NCBI RefSeq assembly: GCF_009792235.1
Contig: NZ_CP046973.1
Span: 4,836,001 to 4,900,000, forward strand
DNA from: Microcystis aeruginosa FD4
GTDB taxonomy: Bacteria; Cyanobacteriota; Cyanobacteriia; Cyanobacteriales; Microcystaceae
Reading direction: 5' to 3'
Length of the DNA stretch: 64,000 bases
The position numbers and the translations under genes are program-made. The notes under the pieces are model-generated. The model was not told the DNA's origin, searched no databases, and saw nothing but the letters and a program-made list of their open reading frames with translations. This document shows, in pieces, positions 18,900 through 26,725 of this stretch (within the stretch, counting starts at the first letter, position 1; every line of letters starts with the position of its first letter).

Positions 18900-18922
18900 T
18901 ATCAGCCATTTTAGCTTATACA
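18900..18922 (-). promoter_or_regulatory. Conserved 23-nt motif, copy 2 (facing Uma2 gene)
   Basis: On the minus strand it reads TGTATAAGCTAAAATG then GCTGATA. It is near-identical to the motif facing the sigma-like gene at 24536-24558. The distance to the Uma2 start is 41 nt. It is divergent to copy 3 in the same intergenic region. Confidence 0.55.
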
Positions 18923-19028
18923 GGAAAGCGGAAGAAAACTGGAGAATGCTTTAAATTTGGGAAGGGGGGGATGCGATACGCCCTGACAGCAAGGCTTTTC
19001 AGCTATCAGGAGAGTAAAGCTTTTCTCG

Positions 19029-19052
19029 AAATGTATCATATAAGATACATTT
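19029..19052. repeat. Perfect hairpin AAATGTATC/GATACATTT
   Basis: A 9-bp stem with a 6-nt loop (ATATAA) in the Uma2-endolysin divergent region, 46 nt upstream of motif copy 3. It could be a dimeric-repressor operator; there is no terminator U-tract. Confidence 0.5.
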
Positions 19053-19097
19053 TGTCCACAAAACCCAAGAGAGCCATCCAGAATTTAGAACCGTAAG

Positions 19098-19120
19098 TGT
19101 ATAGGTTGATTTTGCTCACA
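19098..19120 (+). promoter_or_regulatory. Conserved 23-nt motif, copy 3 (upstream of endolysin)
   Basis: TGTATAGGTTGATTTT then GCTCACA, followed by ACTACTAACGAG, which is shared with copies 4 and 5 on the plus strand. It is about 143 nt upstream of the endolysin start. Together with copy 2 it accounts for much of the 403-bp gap 18860-19262. Confidence 0.55.
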
Positions 19121-19262
19121 ACTACTAACGAGTGTAACGGTTCGCAGTCGTATGAGGTACATGAGCACGGACTACAAACCAGTCTAAGCAAAGCTTTGCC
19201 TGTATCTCACTCAATTGCGTATCGCTATAACTGAATCGAGAGCTAACAAAAGGAGAAATTAC

Positions 19263-19973
19263 ATGGCAGAATTAAGTTTGACCGCCCTTGAAGATACCGT
19301 GATCAAGCGATTTACTATCGATAGCACGGATATTGACAATCCAGGAGAAAAGTTTGATTTAGAAAAAGGCGAAAAAATTGGTATCAACTGGTATCGACCA
19401 GCTTCCAAGAATCATTGGGAATTTGAACTCAAATCTCCCCACGGAGGCTTTTTCAATTGGTACGTTTTCCAGCCGCACGTTCAGATTAACGATCCCACAC
19501 CTGCACATACTGAAGCTTCAGGAAGCAAACAAGTCATGGCTTTCTTAGATGCCATTGCTTGGCCAGAAGGGACAGATAAGAGCGTTGGAGATGGTGTAAG
19601 GACAGGATACAATATCATGTTCACTGGCAAGACATTTTCTAGTTTTGCCGATCATCCTCGTCGTGTTATATGTTCAGGCAGCTTATGCTCGGATGCAGCA
19701 GGGCGATATCAATTCCTGAGCAAAACTTGGGATGGAGTTGCCAAAAAACTAGGCTTGAAAGATTTTTCTCCTAGCAATCAAGACAAAGCCGCCATTCAAC
19801 TCATTAAACAACGAGGTGCATTAGACGAAATAGAAAAAGGTAAAATCAGGGCGGCCTGTGACATCCTAAGCTGGGAGTGGGCTTCTTTACCACCAGGTCG
19901 TTATGGTCAGCCCACAGTTACCTACGAGAAAATGGAGCAACTGTTTAAACAGGCGGGGGGAGTACTAGGGTAG
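19263..19973 (+). CDS. Lambda-R-like lytic transglycosylase (GH104) with N-terminal binding domain
   Basis: 236 residues from ATG 19263 (AGGAGAA upstream). Residues 1-80 are a cyanobacterial beta domain (TALEDTVIKRFTIDSTDI, then FFNWYVFQPHVQI) often fused to wall hydrolases. Residues ~95-235 follow phage lambda endolysin R closely: LDAIAWPEGTD with the catalytic Glu, FSSFADHPR, AAGRYQFLSKTWD, LGLKDFSPSNQDKAAIQLI, and WASLPPGRYGQ. It should cleave peptidoglycan MurNAc-GlcNAc bonds. No signal peptide, holin or phage structural genes are present, so how it reaches the wall is open. It carries the 23-nt motif upstream. Confidence 0.9.
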   Translation: MAELSLTALEDTVIKRFTIDSTDIDNPGEKFDLEKGEKIGINWYRPASKNHWEFELKSPHGGFFNWYVFQPHVQINDPTPAHTEASGSKQVMAFLDAIAWPEGTDKSVGDGVRTGYNIMFTGKTFSSFADHPRRVICSGSLCSDAAGRYQFLSKTWDGVAKKLGLKDFSPSNQDKAAIQLIKQRGALDEIEKGKIRAACDILSWEWASLPPGRYGQPTVTYEKMEQLFKQAGGVLG

Positions 19974-20195
19974 TAAAACTTAGTGCGATCACCTCTTTCT
20001 AAGTGGATTGATACGGCTAATTTAGTGTATTTAATTGGGTGGGCAATGCCCATCAAATCTCGAACATCTAATACCTCATTTTATTCGTGTCAATCAACTA
20101 CAAAATTCTACTTGTGATGATCGACAAAATTGATCACACGAGAAACAAGAGGGCAGGGTAAATTTAGTATACTTCCTATTGTCTAAGGCTATTAT

Positions 20196-20528
20196 CTAAG
20201 GGGCTGAATGGTATTTTCCCGTAAGCATGATCCGTGATTGGTGAATCCATCCTATTTGCTCTTTTCCGCAGGCAATAGTTGAATACCAGCCATTTATTGG
20301 ACTACCTAGCCCATTCACACTATTTGTAAAGTGATACACAGAAATTGTGACTTTTTTGGTAATGCGACAGACAATTTTTCCATTAGGTTGAGATCGAACA
20401 TTAGAAGGGATTTTCTGGACTATTGCGTATTCTGCCATGACAGTTGAAGCAGATAATGGTTGATTGAATGTCAATCCCAGATTCATTAAAGTAAGAAACG
20501 TGATTTTCAAAAAGAAGTAAGTATTCAT
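20196..20528 (-). CDS. Secreted SH3b-like small protein
   Basis: A 110-residue protein with an N-terminal signal peptide (hydrophobic TFLTLMNLGLTF, cleavage around LSASTVMA). The rest resembles a bacterial SH3 fold: VRSQPNGKIVCRI, WYSTIACGKEQIGWIHQSRI. Two cysteines may pair. Such domains bind cell-wall peptides. It is convergent with the endolysin gene; a functional link is possible but not shown. Confidence 0.65.
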   Translation of the reverse strand: MNTYFFLKITFLTLMNLGLTFNQPLSASTVMAEYAIVQKIPSNVRSQPNGKIVCRITKKVTISVYHFTNSVNGLGSPINGWYSTIACGKEQIGWIHQSRIMLTGKYHSAP

Positions 20529-20692
20529 GAGGTGTTGTCGAGTAAAGATTAATTATAACTTGAGCGTTGTTCAGTTACGATCAAAAGCCCAAACTGACTC
20601 ATAGCGGAAACAGCGAGCATGGCCAATAAACACCATACAGCTTACCTCAAGATGTCGGGAGAGCCAGTCACTACGATCGCCAATCTGGTAGG

Positions 20693-20718
20693 TTGGGTTG
20701 ACGTGAGGAAACCCAACA
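20693..20718. repeat. GTTGGGTT/AACCCAAC hairpin
   Basis: An 8-bp stem with a 10-nt loop inside the GTAGGTTGGGTT-type dispersed cyanobacterial repeat. A longer relative occurs at 42356 and 54354. It lies in the 399-bp gap 20529-20927 with two more palindromes. Confidence 0.65.
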
Positions 20719-20760
20719 ACCAATTAAAAGTTATCTTGTAGTATCAAAAATACTAATCTT

Positions 20761-20780
20761 GATCGATAAAGTTATCGATC
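20761..20780. repeat. Perfect palindrome GATCGATAA-AG-TTATCGATC
   Basis: A 9-bp stem with a 2-nt spacer, between two dispersed hairpin repeats. No T-run follows, so it is not a canonical terminator; it may be a protein site. Confidence 0.5.
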
Positions 20781-20804
20781 ATCATTGCGATCGCTGCTCT
20801 TGTA

Positions 20805-20831
20805 GGGTGCATTAACGAAGTGTAATGTGCC
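20805..20831. repeat. GTAGGGTGCATTA-type dispersed repeat
   Basis: AGGGTGCATTA and TAATGTGCCTT form an imperfect hairpin. This is the widespread cyanobacterial intergenic repeat of the form GTAGGGTGCGTTA...TAACGCACC. Confidence 0.55.
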
Positions 20832-20927
20832 TTAATTTATGGCAAAAACCCGTCATCTTCTGTCAAATAAATTGAAGATAGGATTTTTCTTCGCCTATCA
20901 TAAATCCATCCCCTAAAATAACCATAA

Positions 20928-21235
20928 GGAGACCATCTCACTCAATCTAAACTACTTACAGGAGAAGGAAAAGTTGGGACATACGACGACTTGTTAAAAT
21001 TGGGTCGTAGAGGAGATAACTTAACACCTCATCATGTACCATCCAACGCTTACATGAAAGCTAAAATCAAAGACTACACAACTAATCAAGGAATAGCTAT
21101 CATGATGGAACATTTATCCCCCGGAAAAGGAGGTCGTCATCGTCAAACCTTATCTTATGGTAAAAGTCCAGACTTAACTCTTTCCCCTCGACAAACCTTA
21201 GGGCAAGAAGTTTGGGATATTCGCTCTATTTATCT
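20928..21235 (+). pseudogene. C-terminal toxin-domain fragment (polymorphic-toxin-like)
   Basis: Reads KLLTGEGKVGTYDDLLKLGR, then GDNLTPHHVPSNAYMKAKIK, then MMEHLSPGKGGRHRQTLSYG. The G-rich linker, the L-T-P-H-H pair and the later H-R-Q-T look like the C-terminal catalytic tip of a secreted polymorphic nuclease toxin. There is no start: a stop lies at 20925. The end runs into the antisense 3' end of a truncated vapC. A fragment moved by recombination; the exact toxin family was not identified. Confidence 0.5.
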
Positions 21236-21480
21236 GCCAGCGAAACAGTCTCGAAGGTCTGTAGGTTATCGCGGATCAAGTTTTGGGCGACGGCAGGAGA
21301 GATTTTGGTTTTGGGAATGCGCGTTAGAACAGAATAGAGTTCTGCTAGGGTATGCGTGGCCATAAGTCCCTGAATTTGCTGGGATTGGGCTTGAAGGAGA
21401 AAGGGCAAGCAGGCCGAATGATGAGTGTGCCCAGTCAATAGGGCAGCGATGAGAACAGAGGTATCAAAGAGACATTTCAT
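21226..21480 (-). pseudogene. VapC-type PIN toxin, 3'-truncated
   Basis: 84 residues (MKCLFDTSVLIAALL with the first catalytic Asp; HTLAELYSVLTRIP with the conserved Glu). PIN toxins are usually 130-140 residues, and the C-terminal acidic motif is missing because the gene ends at the junction with the toxin fragment near 21232. The start overlaps the antitoxin stop by 4 bp. Probably inactive. Confidence 0.75.
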
Positions 21481-21734
21481 GGGGGAAATTGGCTTTGAAT
21501 GCGTTCCTCGCGGAGGTCATCAATAAGGGTATCGAGATTGCCGAGGGGCGGGGTTTCTAGCACTAAGGCACTGCCTTGACGTTGGACTTTAGCTTCTTGG
21601 TCCAAGGGTTGTAGGATGATGCAGCCTTGTCTAACCTCAAGATTGAGGGATTGGGCTGTGGTTATGCCGAGTTGTTGACGGATTTCTAGAGGAATTTCTA
21701 GTTTTCCGGTGTCATCGATCGCAATTGCCGTCAT
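21477..21734 (-). CDS. AbrB/MazE-type antitoxin of a VapBC pair
   Basis: An 85-residue SpoVT-AbrB-fold antitoxin: TAIAIDDTGKLEIPLEIRQQ is the swapped-hairpin DNA-binding half, and the C-terminal tail LDTLIDDLREERIQSQ would bind the toxin. Start and stop overlap typically with vapC downstream (ATGA). It may now be a solitary regulator because its toxin is truncated. Confidence 0.8.
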   Translation of the reverse strand: MTAIAIDDTGKLEIPLEIRQQLGITTAQSLNLEVRQGCIILQPLDQEAKVQRQGSALVLETPPLGNLDTLIDDLREERIQSQFPP

Positions 21735-21847
21735 GGGGAACGCTCCTAGGGATAGAACGAAAGTTTGGCTCTTTCAATAACGCTATAAATTCTATCCCCT
21801 GTAAGGTAGTTTTGCCTGCGTAGAAAACGCCCATGACACCCCAAGGC

Positions 21848-22924
21848 CTAGAGTTCAAAATTCTCGCAGAGGCAGCTGTCACCGAGACTAACCACAATAC
21901 TAAAGGGGATACCAGAGCGCCCTTTAAAAGATTTCAGTTGAATATAGTTATCTTGCGTTCTGGAGCGGACTTCTTGAAGCTTTTTACCTGCCTGAGAAAG
22001 CAACGTTAACTTGATCTGGGGTGGCAGATATCGCTCCTCACCGGCCGGATGTAACTGAACCAGTACAGATAGCTGATTATCGGCTTCTTCTGTAACATTC
22101 ACCAACAAGACCACTCTCTGTCCTTGCAACTCCATCCCCAAGTCAATAAGCTTGCCGCGTTTTGCACCCTCTCTCTGATTGCGAGGACTCCAAGCAAGAT
22201 GGACTTCTGAACTAAACAGATCGTCGAGCGCTTGCCATCCTGCTGCAAAGACCCCCTGTATCCACTGTCCTAACTGGATAGGAGTTTCTTGAGATGCGGT
22301 TAATGGGGTTTCAGAGATTGCTTCAGGCGTTGCGGTATGCTCCGTTGAAATGACGGGCAATAGTATTGAGGCAGGTTCTAGAAAATCACAGTAGAACAAT
22401 AAATGATTGGGTTCAGGATCGAAAACAGATAGGGGAATTTGATAATAATCGTTTTGTAAACCATTACTGACCCGATGGCAATAATTCCTGAGTCGGTCAG
22501 AGCGCAAAAAGCCTCGAATCATTAACCGCTGCTGCTCTTCACAGACCTCAAGCAGGACATAGAAATGAGCGACAAGAGCCGGCTGTTCGATCGCTTCTCT
22601 GGGGATTTCCGCTACTTCATCCAGCACCTGCTCTTTGACAATTAAATTTAGCTTAAATTCATCAATTTTCAGGTTGTAAACAGCCCCAATCTGATTGATA
22701 CATTGAGTTCGATCGATGCAGTGTGATGGAGCGCGTTTCTCTAGCCATTGCTCAAAACCCAATAGTGCCAGGGCATTCAGATAGAGTTGCCACTGACCCG
22801 CTTCATTGACTGAGGGACTGGCTAGGGGATTGACTAGCGCCTGCTCAAACTGTTCTGGTTCAAGCCCAATGGCTTCAGGTCGCCTAGGATTTAAATCTGG
22901 TGGGATCGCTGAAAAACTAAACAT
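21848..22924 (-). CDS. DUF1822 family protein
   Basis: 358 residues from ATG 22924 (AAGGAG 7 nt upstream; the longer start at 22954 lacks one). DUF1822 is a cyanobacterial family of unknown function that is often encoded directly downstream of a sigma-like protein, as here. QWQLYLNALALLGFEQWLEKR is the conserved N-terminal block, and the C-terminus has QREGAKRGKLIDLGMELQGQ and KSFKGRSGIPFSIVVSLG. It follows the sigma-like gene by about 110 bp in the same direction, so they likely form an operon and act together (inference). Confidence 0.8.
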   Translation of the reverse strand: MFSFSAIPPDLNPRRPEAIGLEPEQFEQALVNPLASPSVNEAGQWQLYLNALALLGFEQWLEKRAPSHCIDRTQCINQIGAVYNLKIDEFKLNLIVKEQVLDEVAEIPREAIEQPALVAHFYVLLEVCEEQQRLMIRGFLRSDRLRNYCHRVSNGLQNDYYQIPLSVFDPEPNHLLFYCDFLEPASILLPVISTEHTATPEAISETPLTASQETPIQLGQWIQGVFAAGWQALDDLFSSEVHLAWSPRNQREGAKRGKLIDLGMELQGQRVVLLVNVTEEADNQLSVLVQLHPAGEERYLPPQIKLTLLSQAGKKLQEVRSRTQDNYIQLKSFKGRSGIPFSIVVSLGDSCLCENFEL

Positions 22925-23033
22925 TACGTAACTCCTTGTGAAACCTTGGTACACTAGACCTCTTGCGTAAGTGCGGTTTGATCCCCCTGAATCCCCCTTA
23001 AAAAGGGGGACTTTTTGGACTTTGGCAAGAGAG

Positions 23034-24479
23034 CTACTCTTCTAAGTAAAAGCAAAGCTGTTGAGCATATACACTTTTCATCAGACGATTCTTTCCCGCT
23101 TGAATTTCTTCAAACGCTTCCTGAAATATTTCTGCATCTGCCAGCGCCTCGATTTGCTTGGCTAAATTTTCTAAATAATCGGGTTGAGGAGGAAGAGCAG
23201 TCAGTCCTTTCTCTTCAGCTTTCTTCAGCATTTGTTCAAGCACTTGGCGAATTGTCAACGTCCGAACAGTGTTAATTAACTCTCCCGGATTCAACACCCG
23301 TCTTGCTTGCGCCCAACCAGACATTTTTAATAAATCAGCAATCTCTTTCAGGGCGATGCCCTGAGAATAATAGAGGTGTAATCCTGGAATAAATCGATCG
23401 GCGAAGGCAGCATATCCTTTGCTTTTTTTTAAATAAGTAATGCGATCGCTAATTGCCTGCTTAATGGAATGAACTAAGGCAAGTTGAAGCTGTTTGTGGA
23501 AGAATTCCAACATTTCTTGTTGCTCTTGCTGCTCCACATTATATTCACTGGCAATATCCTGCGGCAGCTCTGAGCGAATCAGGCGATCGCCTGTCTCGGG
23601 ATCTTCAACTTCTAACGGTTCTCGATGGCTCCAAAGGTCAAATTGTCTAAGTTGTAGTGCCACTCTTCGCAGTTCTGCGATCAATTGGTTGGGCTGAATT
23701 GTGATATTTCCTGCTTTTAAATAAGTCACCATCTCTTGAAGTTGTACTGATGTGGGGTCTAGACAGGGTTTCGTACCCCGGTGTTGCTGATGCCTGTCTC
23801 GACGATAGACGGCGTGGAAGGCGGCAATTAAGTGGCGATCGCGTTCTGCCAGTTGTTGCAATTGTTTCGAGCGAGTGCGATTGAGTAGCGCCCAGTCGCT
23901 CAATTGTTTGAAGCCAAACTCAGATAAAAAATTCTTTAATTCTGGATTTTGTTTGGTTTGTAAATAAGTCCAGTTATCTAAGCTCATACTGGATTGAGCG
24001 TTGGGCTTAAAGGTTCGCAGAATTTGCAGTGAGAAACATTGATAAGCCGTTGTTTGAGGCTTGCCAGTGGGGTCTAAGGTGAGATAGTTTTTGCCATCTG
24101 AGTCTAAAACCATCAGCGTTTTCCCGTCGTCATTGAGGACAAACGGCAGCAAATCTCGATAAGTAAAGGCTCGATCGTCTCCGAACAAGCGATCGATTTT
24201 GCGGCAGGCGTTGAGAATCGGCTCCGAAACGTAACAGCGCAGGCATAGTCCCGCCTGCGCTCTTTCTGTGGTATCAACTGCTGGAGCTTGAAAGCGGGAT
24301 AGCAAATTAGCCTGGAGATTTCTCTGTTGGGAGCGATCGCCCCTATCCTCCTCTGCCTCACTTAACCCTTGGCTTTGAAAAAAATCATTTGCCAACGGGA
24401 GGAAACAACGCTTGTAGCCAGTGCGATCGCTGGCAGGGTCAATGCGCCAAAGGTGGCAGTATCTTGATGCAGCAGTCAT
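23034..24479 (-). CDS. Sigma-70-like regulator paired with DUF1822
   Basis: A 481-residue cytosolic protein with no strong similarity that I can name along its full length. The C-terminal part contains FIPGLHLYYSQGIALKEIAD followed by LLKMSGWAQARRVLNPGELI. This has the spacing of a sigma region-4-type helix-turn-helix (GxxLKEIADLLxMS), as in cyanobacterial sigma-like proteins that precede DUF1822 genes. The middle is helical with Q/E-rich repeats. The start lies 56 nt from a 23-nt motif copy, so it may control itself. Its first ~80 codons and promoter are duplicated at 26257-26757. An alternative is a transposon-like or anti-sigma protein. Confidence 0.55.
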   Translation of the reverse strand: MTAASRYCHLWRIDPASDRTGYKRCFLPLANDFFQSQGLSEAEEDRGDRSQQRNLQANLLSRFQAPAVDTTERAQAGLCLRCYVSEPILNACRKIDRLFGDDRAFTYRDLLPFVLNDDGKTLMVLDSDGKNYLTLDPTGKPQTTAYQCFSLQILRTFKPNAQSSMSLDNWTYLQTKQNPELKNFLSEFGFKQLSDWALLNRTRSKQLQQLAERDRHLIAAFHAVYRRDRHQQHRGTKPCLDPTSVQLQEMVTYLKAGNITIQPNQLIAELRRVALQLRQFDLWSHREPLEVEDPETGDRLIRSELPQDIASEYNVEQQEQQEMLEFFHKQLQLALVHSIKQAISDRITYLKKSKGYAAFADRFIPGLHLYYSQGIALKEIADLLKMSGWAQARRVLNPGELINTVRTLTIRQVLEQMLKKAEEKGLTALPPQPDYLENLAKQIEALADAEIFQEAFEEIQAGKNRLMKSVYAQQLCFYLEE

Positions 24480-24535
24480 ACTCTACGCTCTCCTCAAGTC
24501 CGTTGAGCTTGCGATTAGCTCACCTGATCAATAGA

Positions 24536-24558
24536 TGTCAGCCATTTTAGCTTATACA
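24536..24558 (-). promoter_or_regulatory. Conserved 23-nt motif, copy 4 (facing sigma-like gene)
   Basis: Minus strand: TGTATAAGCTAAAATG then GCTGACA, 56 nt before the sigma-like start. It is identical to copy 6 at 26562 and nearly identical to copy 2. Confidence 0.6.
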
Positions 24559-24674
24559 GGAAATCGGAAAAAAACCGGGGAGATCTAGATTTAGACAAGA
24601 TGGCTCAGTTCCAGATTTTCCAGAACTGATCATCCCTTGCCAGACCTAAGAATTTCTAGAATTTAACCTTCAAG

Positions 24675-24697
24675 TGTATAGGTCGGTTTAGCTAACA
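24675..24697 (+). promoter_or_regulatory. Conserved 23-nt motif, copy 5 (upstream of small protein)
   Basis: Plus strand: TGTATAGGTCGGTTTA then GCTAACA, followed by ACTACTAACGGG. It lies 27 nt before an ATG at 24724 and about 105 nt before 24802. It shares the spacer with copy 4 of the divergent sigma-like gene. Confidence 0.6.
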
Positions 24698-24801
24698 ACT
24701 ACTAACGGGTAGAAGGAAAGCAAATGAGTCGAACCCGATGTTCAATAAAACTCAGTTCTTCAAATTTAATTACAACCAGCTACTTAGGAGATTCATTTCC
24801 A

Positions 24802-24987
24802 ATGTCATGTCCCCAAGAAAAGAAAATAACAAGAAAAGACGATGGCACTGATGTGTATGAATACACTAATGCTATTGGAGAGAGAAAATCTTTCGAGGTT
24901 CCTCCGGGACATATTTACCGATGCCTAAATGGAGAATGGGTGGTTATAAAAGTTCCTAACCCTCCCCCTGGCTTACAGACAAGCTAA
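24802..24987 (+). CDS. Small hypothetical protein
   Basis: 61 residues from ATG 24802 (TAGGAG 11 nt upstream); an in-frame ATG at 24724 (AAGGAAAG upstream) would give 87. The sequence is compact and hydrophilic: KKITRKDDGTDVYEYTNAIG, then KSFEVPPGHIYRCLNGEWVV. This suggests a small beta fold with two Cys and an aromatic/proline ending. Not recognised. It lies directly under motif copy 5, divergent from the sigma-like gene, so it is a candidate member of that regulon. Confidence 0.5.
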   Translation: MSCPQEKKITRKDDGTDVYEYTNAIGERKSFEVPPGHIYRCLNGEWVVIKVPNPPPGLQTS

Positions 24988-25179
24988 CATAACAAACCCA
25001 CAACCAACTAATGGGCATATAAGCAAGGGACAGATTGGTTATGAAATCTAAGCTCTTGAGGCAAGGGGTTTAAGCCCCTTATTAAAATCCTAAGCACGAT
25101 GGCTACTGCTATATTTGTCTCTCTCAATATGCCCTAACTACAAAACTGATTGCTATAAACTTTACGAATCATTAGTTCA

Positions 25180-25875
25180 ATGACTAAACATAATTGCTTG
25201 TCGCTTTTTCCTTTCACCCGCATTGCTCTTCCTTCCTTGAAATGTTTCCTTTTGCCCTTTAGCATTCCTCTTGGCTTAGGTATTATTTTTTCATATCCAA
25301 GTGACGCTCAAGTCGCTAACTATGGAAGAAGTCCCAGTCTTAACATATTAACAACCCCTGGTGGTACAGGTGCTTCATCATATTCGTTTGCCCCATCGAA
25401 TGGATGGACTTGTCCAACTCCTGGCCTTTCTATTGGTGCCTATGGAGGGGGCGGTAATGATTGGTCAAATGATTTTACAACCCATAATTCGGCTGGTTCA
25501 GGTATAAACAACTATGGTATCGCCGCAGGAATCACAGTTCCTTTTGGAGGAGATTTCTCAAAGTACTGCAATGATTATGCAAAATCAGTTGCGGAAAGGA
25601 CACGCATGGAAATGGAAGCAGTTCGCAGAAACAATCAACTAACACTTTTAACACAGTGCTATTGGTTATTCCAGAACAGAATTAATACAGATCAACCTGC
25701 ATTTAAAGATAAAGACGGAGCATTTTCATCTTTAAGTGCTTGCGATAGTTACGATCCTCAATCTATTCAAGGTGGAGAGAACACTTCAACACCTCAACGA
25801 CTGGAAAGCCCAAAGCCACCAGTAACCGAAATAATACCACAGCCTGCTTCTAACTTAATTATCCAGCAGAAATAG
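25180..25875 (+). CDS. Exported hypothetical protein, glycine-rich
   Basis: 231 residues. The N-terminus has a long hydrophobic segment (FLLPFSIPLGLGIIFSY) ending SDAQ, a plausible signal peptide with AxA-like cleavage. A Gly/Ser/Asn-rich region follows (LSIGAYGGGGNDWSNDF), then YGIAAGITVPFGGDFSKYC, a helical Arg/Glu stretch and a Pro-rich C-terminal tail. Four Cys lie in the mature part. The repeated YG..GI.VPFGG pattern suggests a beta-barrel-like or surface protein; no family was assigned. It lies between the sigma-like and patatin genes. Confidence 0.6.
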   Translation: MTKHNCLSLFPFTRIALPSLKCFLLPFSIPLGLGIIFSYPSDAQVANYGRSPSLNILTTPGGTGASSYSFAPSNGWTCPTPGLSIGAYGGGGNDWSNDFTTHNSAGSGINNYGIAAGITVPFGGDFSKYCNDYAKSVAERTRMEMEAVRRNNQLTLLTQCYWLFQNRINTDQPAFKDKDGAFSSLSACDSYDPQSIQGGENTSTPQRLESPKPPVTEIIPQPASNLIIQQK

Positions 25876-25880
25876 TTTCT

Positions 25881-26067
25881 TAATGGGACTTAGGCATTTT
25901 CGGGCAGCAAAAAAGGCTCAAACCATTACGGGACAAAGGGTTAACCTCGATTTATGATTTTCCTTGATATATCTGGGTTTCAGCGATTTTGGGCTTCTCG
26001 AAGTAAATCCCAAGCAGGGATTGGGGTTGAGGCTTTTCTCGATTTGTTTTTTGTCTAAGTCCCATTA
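25881..26067. mobile_element. 187-bp MITE with TA-flanked 14-bp inverted ends
   Basis: TAATGGGACTTAGGCA (25881) and TGTCTAAGTCCCATTA (26052-26067) are near-perfect inverted repeats with a TA at each outer edge, as in IS630/Tc1-type insertion into TA. The interior has no ORF. It occupies much of the 380-bp gap 25876-26256. Confidence 0.7.
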
Positions 26068-26256
26068 GTTTTTTCGTTCCACGCCAGCAACCGTTAACCT
26101 AAAGTGAGAATCTTTGGTAACATAAACTACCCGTTCGCCACCGATGTTATGCTGTCTCTTTGCTTGGCCTACTTCGGATCTTGATAGCTTTCATGTTAGT
26201 TCTCATTCTCGTAAAGCGTCAAGACCCTGTAAAGGTGTTCAGTTTAGTGAACATTC

Positions 26257-26505
26257 TCACTGTGACAACGCTTGTATCCAGTGCGCTCTCTCTGTGGTAT
26301 CAACTGCTGGAGCTTGAAAGCAGGATAGCAAATCAGTCTGGAGCTTTCTCTTTTGGGAGCGATCGCCCCTATCCTCCTCTGCCTCACTTAACCCTTGGCT
26401 TTGAAAAAAATCATTTGCCAACGGGAGGAAACAACGCTTATATCCAGTGCGATCGCCGGCGGGATCGACTCGCCAAAGGTGGCAGTATCTTGATGCAGCA
26501 CTCAT
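26257..26505 (-). pseudogene. Truncated duplicate of the sigma-like gene
   Basis: 82 codons: MSAASRYCHLWRVDPAGDRT continues to match the first ~75 residues of the 481-residue protein at 24479, then ends in unrelated sequence (HWIQALSQ). Its upstream region, including two motif copies, is also duplicated. It is a 5' fragment, though it could still yield a short peptide that competes with the full-length protein. Confidence 0.85.
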
Positions 26506-26561
26506 ACTCTACACTCTCTTGAAGTCCGTTGAGCTTGCGATTAGCTCACCTGATAAATAGA

Positions 26562-26584
26562 TGTCAGCCATTTTAGCTTATACA
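26562..26584 (-). promoter_or_regulatory. Conserved 23-nt motif, copy 6
   Basis: Minus strand, identical to copy 4: TGTATAAGCTAAAATG then GCTGACA. It faces the truncated sigma-like duplicate, whose start is 57 nt away. Confidence 0.55.
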
Positions 26585-26702
26585 GGAAAGTGGCAAAAAA
26601 CAGGGGATAGATAGATTTAGACAAGATGCCTCAGTTCCAGATTTTCCCTGACTTACAGTATCCCCTGCCAGACCTAAGAGTTTCTAGAATTTAACCTTCA
26701 AG

Positions 26703-26725
26703 TGTATAGGTCGGTTTGGCTGACA
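26703..26725 (+). promoter_or_regulatory. Conserved 23-nt motif, copy 7 (upstream of patatin)
   Basis: Plus strand: TGTATAGGTCGGTTTG then GCTGACA, followed by ACTACTAACGAG. The patatin start (26865) is 140 nt downstream, after two tiny leader-like ORFs at 26753 and 26799; the latter has a good AGGAGA. Confidence 0.55.

Noticed and set aside
19098..19120. Motif as a classical sigma70 promoter
   Set aside because: TTGATT and TACTAA inside it are only 11 nt apart, too short for -35/-10.
19263..19973. Prophage called from the endolysin
   Set aside because: No holin, capsid, terminase or integrase is visible; the gene stands alone with the 23-nt motif.
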